From: Saccharibacillus brassicae | GTDB lineage: Bacteria; Bacillota; Bacilli; Paenibacillales; Paenibacillaceae | Assembly (NCBI RefSeq): GCF_006542275.1 | Contig: NZ_CP041217.1 | Coordinates: forward strand, 1,473,501-1,537,500 | Length of the DNA stretch: 64,000 nucleotides | Direction: 5' to 3' | Part shown: positions 58,256-64,000 of the stretch, piece after piece | How the letters are laid out: the number at the start of each line of letters is the position of its first letter | Position numbering within the stretch: position 1 is the first letter of the stretch | Translations under genes and position numbers: made by a program | The notes under the pieces: generated by a model | Databases searched by the model: none | The model's input: only the letters and a program-made list of their open reading frames with translations | Told to the model about the DNA's origin: nothing

Positions 58256-58723
58256 TCATAACCGCCCGAGCGTGCGCAGCTGCTCCAGATGATGCCGATC
58301 GTGCCGGATGCTGTCGCGCAGGAACGACTCCGGCTGAAACGTAAGTCCGTCCGGCTGCACCGCGATACGCTGGTACGTCTCGTCGGGCATACCGCCGACC
58401 GTCCGCATGAGCAGTTCGCGCACCGCGACGGCCCGCGACGCCAATTCGGCTCCCGACAGCATCAGCCCCGCGGCCGACGCTTTGGCGTTGAACAGGTCGA
58501 CATTCTGCCGCTTGAGCGTCGTCGCTTGACCTTCCGCCGTCTTTTTGACCGCATTTCCGTAAAAATGGCAGTCCCACTCGACGATATGCGCTACCATTTC
58601 CCGCAGCGTCCATTTCCCTTCGCCGAGCGCGCGATCCCAGAACGACTCCCTTTTGCGCTCCAGCGCCCGCATCGTTTCGATCCACCGTCCGTATTCGTGC
58701 AGTCTTTGTTCCCGTTCGCCCAT
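58256..58723 (-). CDS. DinB-like (YfiT/DinB superfamily) protein
   Basis: 155 residues, a four-helix bundle of the DinB/YfiT type. The expected metal-binding histidines are visible: His in REMVAHIVEWDCHFYG and the pair in RDSIRHDRHHLEQL near the C-terminus. Family members are often thiol transferases (bacillithiol- or mycothiol-dependent) or have no known role; Firmicutes carry many paralogs. The start at 58723 has AAGGAG about 8 nt upstream; an upstream frame to 58831 runs through a perfect hairpin and lacks a site. A palindrome overlaps the likely promoter (58769-58807). It is monocistronic. Confidence 0.85.
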   Translation of the reverse strand: MGEREQRLHEYGRWIETMRALERKRESFWDRALGEGKWTLREMVAHIVEWDCHFYGNAVKKTAEGQATTLKRQNVDLFNAKASAAGLMLSGAELASRAVAVRELLMRTVGGMPDETYQRIAVQPDGLTFQPESFLRDSIRHDRHHLEQLRTLGRL

Positions 58724-58768
58724 TTCGGATTCTCCTTTTTCGCAAAGTGTACGGCTTTCGCTGTCTCT

Positions 58769-58807
58769 ATCATAAAAGAACAACCCGGACACAAGAGTGT
58801 CCGGGTT
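58769..58807 (-). promoter_or_regulatory. Perfect palindrome overlapping the DinB-like gene promoter
   Basis: AACCCGGACAC-AAGA-GTGTCCGGGTT (58782-58807, 11-bp perfect arms, no T-run) lies directly upstream of a minus-strand TATGAT (-10). A dimeric repressor bound here would cover the -35 region. Confidence 0.45.
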
Positions 58808-58858
58808 CAAGCCGTCATGCCTCTTCCGCACCGAAAAAACGCCGCAGATCCATACACG

Positions 58859-58890
58859 AAAAACCCGATCCTCCGGCAGGAGAATCGGGG
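58859..58890 (-). terminator. Rho-independent terminator of ecsAB (minus)
   Basis: On minus: CCCCGATTCTCC-TGCC-GGAGGATCGGG followed by TTTTTCG. Confidence 0.85.
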
Positions 58891-58943
58891 ATCTCGACGC
58901 GCCGTATCCGAACCGCGCAGCCTTGCGGGCTGCCGGCTTCGAA

Positions 58944-60290
58944 TCAGTCGTCTTCGCCTTCCATTTTGCGCCACCGGCGTTCCGCCGAGCGGCGGATCAG
59001 CCAGGCGAACGCGAACGCGGCGGCCAGTCCGCCGAGCGCAAGCAGCGGATTCGCAAGCAGCGTCAGCAGGAATGGCAGCCACATCGCGAACGCGGACACC
59101 AGCAGCACGCGAATCATGAGATACAGTCCCGCGCGCCGGCGCGAATCTTCCGGGATCGGATAGAGCGCCAGCCAGAGCGAATCGGCATGGGCGCGCCGCA
59201 GCCCGTTCAGCTGCGTGCCGATCATGAAAAGCAGCAGCAGCAGCAGCGCGACGCCGCCCCATGATTCGCGGGCGAGCAGCAGCAAGGCGAACCCGACGAT
59301 CACGAGGCGTCCCACCATGCCGAGCAGATCGCCGCGAATAAACGATTGGGTCAGCAGGAAGCGGTACGCCTCTTCCTGCTGCCACGGAATTTTGCGGCCG
59401 AAGCCGGCCAGCCAACGTCTCCGGTATACGCGCGGATCTTCCGTCGGCACGTCCACGAACCAGCCGAGCATCCGCATCGACCGGCCGACCTGCGCCCGTT
59501 CGACCGCGATCAGCCGTTCCCACGGCACGCGGTGCTTCGCCGGGAAGCGCAGGGCGAGCATGTAAACCGCGGCGCCGATCACGATCGACAGCACGGCGTA
59601 GAGCAGCCCCAGTTGGAACCAGGCGATCAGCATTCCCGCGGCCAGTACCCAGCGCAGCAGCGCGAAGATTGCGGGCAGGCGTCCCGAGACGAAGCGGTGT
59701 TCCTGCCAGGCGCCGTAGGCGAACAGCAGCTTCAAGCCGAGCAGCAGCAGCAGGCTCAGCCACAGATTGGCATGATCGTCCGGCTGCACGCGGATATAGA
59801 TCGGCCACGCGACCAGCAGCACGAGCCAGACGATCAGCAGCTTGTAGACGATCCCTCCGCGCCAGGCCGGAGCGAAGTAAGCGCGCATCTTCGTCTCCAG
59901 CGGCAGCAGGAATACGGTATCGGCCGGCTGCATGTACGTGCGGAAGCTGCTCCAGGCCGCCAGCGGGAACAGCAGCGCCGGCAGAATCCAGCGGATCGGC
60001 AGCCCCGGCGGCACGTCCTGCACAAGCGACGTGTACCACGCCGAGAACAGGATGAGCAGCAGCATCACGGTGACGGCCAGTCCGCTCTGAATGATGTAAG
60101 GCGTGTACGGCACGATCCGGCCGAGGAACGTCGAGCGGCGCCGGCCGCGCAGCGCCTGCATGCCTTCGGCCGTCATCGGGGCGATCGTCCCGGCCGGCCA
60201 GGGCAGTCCGCCCGAAGGCGGCGAAGCGAAGCGCGCGCCGACCGGCGCTTCCCCGCCTCTTCCTGTCGGAGCATCCGGCGGCCCGCTCAT
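58944..60290 (-). CDS. ecsB: EcsB-type ABC transporter permease
   Basis: 448 residues with about ten hydrophobic segments. The opening GRIVPYTPYIIQSGLAVTVMLLLILFSAWY, the PADTVFLLPLETKMRAYFAP motif and FGRKIPWQQEEAYRFLLTQSFIRGDLLG are characteristic of EcsB (PF05975). It has a ~50-residue Pro/Gly-rich N-terminal extension before the first helix. The start ATG overlaps the ecsA stop by 3 nt (ATGA), implying coupling. The EcsAB exporter influences secretion, competence and regulated intramembrane proteolysis in Bacillus (established); EcsC is not present here. A terminator follows at 58859. Confidence 0.9.
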   Translation of the reverse strand: MSGPPDAPTGRGGEAPVGARFASPPSGGLPWPAGTIAPMTAEGMQALRGRRRSTFLGRIVPYTPYIIQSGLAVTVMLLLILFSAWYTSLVQDVPPGLPIRWILPALLFPLAAWSSFRTYMQPADTVFLLPLETKMRAYFAPAWRGGIVYKLLIVWLVLLVAWPIYIRVQPDDHANLWLSLLLLLGLKLLFAYGAWQEHRFVSGRLPAIFALLRWVLAAGMLIAWFQLGLLYAVLSIVIGAAVYMLALRFPAKHRVPWERLIAVERAQVGRSMRMLGWFVDVPTEDPRVYRRRWLAGFGRKIPWQQEEAYRFLLTQSFIRGDLLGMVGRLVIVGFALLLLARESWGGVALLLLLLFMIGTQLNGLRRAHADSLWLALYPIPEDSRRRAGLYLMIRVLLVSAFAMWLPFLLTLLANPLLALGGLAAAFAFAWLIRRSAERRWRKMEGEDD

Positions 60291-61048
60291 TGAATGCCCC
60301 CGGCGCCCTCTGCCCGGACGAGCCGGTCGAACATGTTCTCGAGCGAAGCGCCCGGCATGTTCGACGCGCTGCGGATGTCTTCAAGCGTGCCCTGCACGAT
60401 GATGCGGCCTTTGTGCAGGATAACGAAGCGGTCGCAGTAATTTTCGATCGTCGACAAAATATGGGAGCTGAGCAGGATCGAAGCGCCTTCGCGGTTCACT
60501 TCGACCATGTAGTCCAGCAGGTCGCGGATGCCGAGCGGATCGAGGCCCAGAAACGGCTCGTCGATGACGTACAGCGGCGGCCGCGCGATGAAGGCGCACA
60601 TGATCATGACTTTCTGCTTCATGCCTTTGGACAGATGCGAAGACAGGCTGTGCTCTTTGTCTTTCATGTAGAAAAGCTTCAGCAGGCGCTCCGCGCGTTC
60701 TTCGAACACCGCGTGATCGACGCCGTACGCTCTCGCCGTGAATTCCAGATGTTCGCGTACCGTCAATTCTTCGTACAGCACCGGCGATTCCGGCACGAAG
60801 GCAAGCGCGGAACGATACCGGTCGGGATCGTCCTTGAGCAGCGCGCCGCTAATACGGACTTCGCCTTCCTTGGGCGACATCAAGCCCAGAATATGCTTCA
60901 TCGTCGTGCTCTTGCCGGCTCCGTTGAGCCCGATCAGGCCGACCATTTCGCCCGTGCCGACTTCGAAATCGACGCCGTGCAGCACCGGCTTGTTCACGCT
61001 GTACCCGCCGGTCAGACTTGCGACCTTCAAGGCAGCTTGTTCACCCAT
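60287..61048 (-). CDS. ecsA: EcsA-type ABC transporter ATP-binding protein
   Basis: 253 residues. Walker A GLIGLNGAGKSTTMKHIL, signature LSSHLSKGMKQKVMIMCAF, Walker B PPLYVIDEPFLGLDP and the H-loop LLSSHIL are complete. The order ecsA-ecsB and the partner's identity support the assignment. Two ATGs are six bases apart; the second (61048) is preferred because GAGGGG then lies ~8 nt upstream. The helicase gene ends 54 bp upstream (stop 61103), so cotranscription from the helicase is possible. Confidence 0.93.
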   Translation of the reverse strand: MGEQAALKVASLTGGYSVNKPVLHGVDFEVGTGEMVGLIGLNGAGKSTTMKHILGLMSPKEGEVRISGALLKDDPDRYRSALAFVPESPVLYEELTVREHLEFTARAYGVDHAVFEERAERLLKLFYMKDKEHSLSSHLSKGMKQKVMIMCAFIARPPLYVIDEPFLGLDPLGIRDLLDYMVEVNREGASILLSSHILSTIENYCDRFVILHKGRIIVQGTLEDIRSASNMPGASLENMFDRLVRAEGAGGIQ

Positions 61049-61102
61049 TTCCATACCCCTCTTCCGTATCTGATGCGGCCGCGCGGCCGGACGCCTTCCG
61101 CT

Positions 61103-62551
61103 TTAGGAAGGGTCCTGCGGAGAACGCTTCTCCTTCAGCCACTTCGGCGCGCCTTTGTCTTTGTTCGGCTGCTTCTTGCCGCCTTTGGGTCCCCGTCCGG
61201 CCGGCTTCGCGGCAGGCTTGGGCCGCACCGATGCTTCCGGCGCAGCTTCGCCCGCGTCGCGGCGGGCGCTGCCCGGCGCATCACCCGACGGCGCGGCCGA
61301 AGCCTGCGCCGCGCCGCGTGCCGCCGGCTTCGCCGAAGGCTTGGCGCTGTCGCCGCGGCCGGTAGTCGGCCCTTTCGACGTGCGCCGCGAGCGGCGCTCG
61401 TCGGCTTCCGCCGGATCGAGGACCACGCCGTCATACATGGCGCGCTCTTCGATCTCCGTGCCCAGTTCGCGCGAGAATCGGCGCATGATGAACGCCTGGC
61501 GATCGGTCACGATCGAGACCGACAGGCCTTTGCGTCCCATGCGGCCGGTCCGGCCCGCCCGGTGGACGTAATGCTCGGAATCCGCGGCCGGGTCGAGATG
61601 CACGACCAGTTCCAGTCCCGGAATATCCAGGCCGCGGGCGGCGACGTCGGTCGCGACAAGCAGCCGGAACTTGCCGGCGCGGAACTGCGACAGCACGTTC
61701 GCGCGCGTCACTTTGTCGGCGTCGCCGTACAGGGTGCGCGCTTCCAGCCCCAGGTGGTTCAGCTTCGCTTCCACTTCGGCGATCGTGTCGGCCTGATTGA
61801 CGAACACGATCGCCCGGTCCGGGTTGTAATGGCGCACGACCCGGCGGAGCGTATCGATACGGTCGCGCTGCTGGCATTCGAAATACAAATGCTGCGTCAG
61901 CTTGACCAGCTTCTGTTCCGGCTCGATGCCGACGTCGGCCGGATCGCGCATCTCGCGCTTGGCCAAGCCGCGCACGTCGGGTCCGAGCGTAGCGGACAGG
62001 AAGATCAGCTGGCGATCGCGCAGCGCGCCCTTGAGCAGGGAGCGCACGTCGTCCGCGCCGCCCATCTGAAAGATCTGGTCGGCTTCGTCGAGCACGATGC
62101 TGCGCACTTCGTGCAGCTTGAGCTTGCGCGTCGACAGCAGCTCGCGCAGCCGTCCCGGCGTGCCGACGACGAGCTGCGGCCGTTGGCGCAGCTTCTCGAT
62201 CTGGCGGGCCGCCGAAGCGCCGCCGATCAGGCCGATCGTCTGAATACCGAGCGCGGCGCCGTACTTCTCGCCTTCGCGCACGATCTGCATGGCCAGTTCC
62301 TGGGTCGGCGCGATGACGAGCACCTGGCTTTCTTTTTTCTCCGGATCGATTCTCTCCAGCAGCGGCAGCAAATAGCAGAGCGTCTTGCCCGTACCGGTCT
62401 GGGATTGCGCCAGCACGTCGCGGCCTTCGAGAATGTACGGGATCGCTTCGGTCTGGATCGGGCTCGGCGTCTCGATTCCGTATTCAAGCAGCGAGGCCGT
62501 CAGCGCTTCGCCGATGCCGAGCTGCGCAAATTGTTCGATTTCTTTTGTCAT
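61103..62551 (-). CDS. DEAD-box ATP-dependent RNA helicase
   Basis: 482 residues. Q motif (GIETPSPIQTEAIPYIL), motif I AQSQTGTGKT, Ia PTQELAMQ, GG, Ib TPGRLRE, II LDEADQIF, III LSATL, and in the second RecA domain VFVNQADT, ATDVAARGLDIPGLELVVH and HRAGRTGRMG are all intact. The C-terminal ~110 residues are Arg/Lys/Gly/Pro/Ala-rich and presumably bind RNA; low-complexity tails are common in cold-shock CshA-like enzymes. It acts in mRNA turnover or ribosome assembly. AGGTGG precedes the ATG. Motif III and length fit several Firmicute paralogs, so no symbol is given. Confidence 0.95.
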   Translation of the reverse strand: MTKEIEQFAQLGIGEALTASLLEYGIETPSPIQTEAIPYILEGRDVLAQSQTGTGKTLCYLLPLLERIDPEKKESQVLVIAPTQELAMQIVREGEKYGAALGIQTIGLIGGASAARQIEKLRQRPQLVVGTPGRLRELLSTRKLKLHEVRSIVLDEADQIFQMGGADDVRSLLKGALRDRQLIFLSATLGPDVRGLAKREMRDPADVGIEPEQKLVKLTQHLYFECQQRDRIDTLRRVVRHYNPDRAIVFVNQADTIAEVEAKLNHLGLEARTLYGDADKVTRANVLSQFRAGKFRLLVATDVAARGLDIPGLELVVHLDPAADSEHYVHRAGRTGRMGRKGLSVSIVTDRQAFIMRRFSRELGTEIEERAMYDGVVLDPAEADERRSRRTSKGPTTGRGDSAKPSAKPAARGAAQASAAPSGDAPGSARRDAGEAAPEASVRPKPAAKPAGRGPKGGKKQPNKDKGAPKWLKEKRSPQDPS

Positions 62552-62645
62552 TACGTTGTTCCACCTTTATGTTCAGTCATGTCCTCCCTCCATTATAGGG
62601 GGAATCGGCCCAAATCCCAAATGAAAATCGAAAAGCCGGATACGC

Positions 62646-62688
62646 CAAAAAGCGTCCTCCCGCTTCTCGAAGAAGGGAAGAACGCTTG
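62646..62688 (-). terminator. Rho-independent terminator of the UspA gene (minus)
   Basis: On minus: AAGCGTTCTTCCC-loop-GGGAGGACGCTTTTTG; imperfect ~13-bp stem and T-run. Confidence 0.78.
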
Positions 62689-62714
62689 AATAGAGAAGGC
62701 TTGGTCCGCGCCGC

Positions 62715-63134
62715 TCAGCGAATCGTCATCACCGGGCAGGGCGCGTGCTGGATCACTTTGTGGCTGACGCTGCCGAGCAGCAGCTCGGCGGCAAGCCCGT
62801 GTCCGCGCGTGCCGACCACGATCAGGTCGCATTGTTCGCGGCGGGCGAACTCGCAAATCTCGCGCGCCGGATCGCCGCGCCGCACGGCCGAGCCATGCGG
62901 CAGGCCGGAATCGGCCAGCCGCGCCAGCGCCGGACGCAGCGTCTCAAGCCCTTCCGTTTCGATCCGGGCTTCCGGGTCGAAGCCGATCGCCGGCTCGTTC
63001 ATCGCGATCGCGGGATCGACGTGCAGCGCCGTAATTTTGGACACTTCTTTGAACGAAGAAGCGAGAGAGATCGCCTGTTCCAGCGCCTGCGCGGCGCCGG
63101 ATGAACCGTCTATCGCTACCAGAATATGCTGCAT
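62715..63134 (-). CDS. Universal stress protein, UspA family
   Basis: 139 residues, standard single-domain Usp. It starts QHILVAIDGSSGAAQALEQAISLA, has ALHVDPAI in the second strand, and ends with the ATP-binding signature DLIVVGTRGHGLAAELLLGSVSHKVIQHAPCPVMTIR (G-2x-G-9x-G-S/T type), so it is probably an ATP-binding Usp. The ATG at 63134 follows AAAGGAAG by ~8 nt; the reading frame is open much further upstream but that part is antisense to nothing coding and overlaps the MFS gene in another frame. It lies 107 bp downstream of the MFS gene. Confidence 0.93.
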   Translation of the reverse strand: MQHILVAIDGSSGAAQALEQAISLASSFKEVSKITALHVDPAIAMNEPAIGFDPEARIETEGLETLRPALARLADSGLPHGSAVRRGDPAREICEFARREQCDLIVVGTRGHGLAAELLLGSVSHKVIQHAPCPVMTIR

Positions 63135-63241
63135 GGATGCCGCTTCCTTTCCGTAATTGGGATTTGGGTGTGCGTGCTTCGATTTTCTTTTCACATCGCG
63201 CCTTGTATCTTGATCGTTGCACCTTGCGCCTTGACCTGGAC

Positions 63242-64000
63242 TCAATGGCTGATCGCCGCGTCGATATGCGACAGGTGGCGGCGTCTCAGCAGCAGGGCGA
63301 ACACGCCGATTACGACCATGACCGCGCCGAAGTAGAACGGCATCTCCGCGCTGAACCATTCCGCAAGCTTGCCGGCCAGGAACGGCGATACCGCGCCGCC
63401 CATGAAGCGGACGAAGCTGTAGGCGGCGGAAGCGGTCGAACGTTCGACCGGAGCCGATTCCATTACCGCCGTCGTGATCAGCGTGTTGTTGATGCCGAGG
63501 AACGCGCCGGCCACGATCACGCAGACGATAACGGTCGTCGGGCTGCCCATGACCGTGCCGACCGCCATGGCGAGCAGGTCGAGCGCGAACAGCGTCAGCA
63601 TGACCGCCATCGAGCGGACCGTGCCGAAGCGGGCCTGAATACGGGGCGCGACGAACACGGACGTGATCGCCAGCAGCAGGCCCCAGCCGAAGAAGACGTA
63701 GCCGAGCCCGTGCTCGTCGAGTCCCATCACGTAAGGCGAATACGCCATCAGGGTGAAGAAGCCGAAGTTGTACAGGAAAGCGACGATGCCGAGCGTCATC
63801 AGCGAAGGATAAGCGAGCGCTTTGAACGGATCGGACAGCTTGCTCGTCGTTTTCGGTTTCGGAATCTTCGGCAGCAGCACGGTGACGGCTACAAAAGCGA
63901 GAGCCATCAGCACGCTGACGCCGAAGAACGGTCCTCTCCACGAGATCGAGCCGAGTTCTCCGCCCAGCAGCGGTCCGACCGCGATGCCGAGGCCGAGCGC
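63242..64000 (-). CDS. MFS transporter, drug:H+ antiporter type (N-terminal part outside window)
   Basis: The frame continues past the right edge; the visible 252 residues are the C-terminal part. The segment entering from the edge, ALGLGIAVGPLLGGELGSISWRGPFFGVSVL, contains the antiporter motif C (GxxxGPxxGG) of transmembrane helix 5, followed by the central loop (PKIPKPKTTSKLSDPFKAL) and six further helices (7-12). This identifies a 12-helix DHA1-type efflux permease. The start, ribosome binding site and first four helices cannot be seen. It probably lies in the same transcription unit as the downstream UspA gene. The substrate is unknown. Confidence 0.9.
   Translation of the reverse strand, partial: ALGLGIAVGPLLGGELGSISWRGPFFGVSVLMALAFVAVTVLLPKIPKPKTTSKLSDPFKALAYPSLMTLGIVAFLYNFGFFTLMAYSPYVMGLDEHGLGYVFFGWGLLLAITSVFVAPRIQARFGTVRSMAVMLTLFALDLLAMAVGTVMGSPTTVIVCVIVAGAFLGINNTLITTAVMESAPVERSTASAAYSFVRFMGGAVSPFLAGKLAEWFSAEMPFYFGAVMVVIGVFALLLRRRHLSHIDAAISH

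Overview
The window looks like chromosomal DNA of a GC-rich, low-sporulation-signature Paenibacillaceae-type Firmicute (Paenibacillus/Saccharibacillus-like; inference). The basis is: strong AGGAGG-type ribosome binding sites with frequent TTG/GTG starts, a giant S-layer-homology (SLH) surface protein, an EcsAB-type exporter, LicT/BglP regulation by ribonucleic antiterminators, a Firmicute glgC-glgD-glgP set, a ykoEDC thiamine-precursor ECF transporter behind a TPP riboswitch, and many rho-independent terminators. No rRNA, tRNA, CRISPR array, prophage or insertion sequence was recognised. Most genes are carbohydrate-related.

Layout. 1-10 kb: a GH20 hexosaminidase (cut by the left edge) and a GH13 alpha-glucosidase on the minus strand, a 1752-residue secreted cadherin-like/SLH protein on plus, and a SulP anion transporter. 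10-19 kb: an SDR, three very small membrane proteins, a secreted serine hydrolase, and a licT-bglP operon with two RAT/terminator switches, followed by 1.3 kb of gene-free repeats. 19-31 kb: a secreted stalk-domain protein, a LacI regulator facing a ROK kinase-manA operon, two neighbouring SDR paralogs (one apparently a dead enzyme with a long insertion), ThuA-like, MATE, GGDEF and GNAT genes. 31-42 kb: glgC-glgD-glgP, ykoE-ykoD-ykoC with a TPP riboswitch, and another SDR. 42-48.5 kb: a translationally coupled GT4 / alpha-toroid / DUF1861 operon, AraC and MarR regulators, and a GlcNAc-kinase-like ATPase. 48.5-64 kb: MBL hydrolase, twin glucose/sorbosone dehydrogenase-like secreted proteins, an orphan MurG-like transferase, ADP-ribosylglycohydrolase + DUF1877, a class I/II aminotransferase, DinB-like, ecsAB, a DEAD-box helicase, UspA and an MFS exporter (cut by the right edge).

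The most unusual content is repetitive and non-coding. Four intergenic copies of a ~184-bp composite palindrome (10209, 23901, 36790, 52801) each carry four 26-bp half-sites (CTAACGAATCG-N6-CGCTATTTG), two direct then two inverted, at a near-invariant 50/73/50-bp spacing. Other repeat systems are a 58-bp tandem array that supplies the end of glgC, a 43-bp minisatellite after bglP, a 102-bp tandem hairpin array after the LacI gene, a cluster of AAATAAGTG palindromes, and in-frame low-complexity expansions inside LacI, SDR and MarR proteins.

Functionally the genes suggest uptake and breakdown of plant or microbial glycans (GH13, GH20, PTS, ROK kinase, ManA, GlcNAc-type kinase), glycogen turnover, thiamine-precursor salvage, and cell-envelope work (SLH protein, MurG-like, serine hydrolase, EcsAB).
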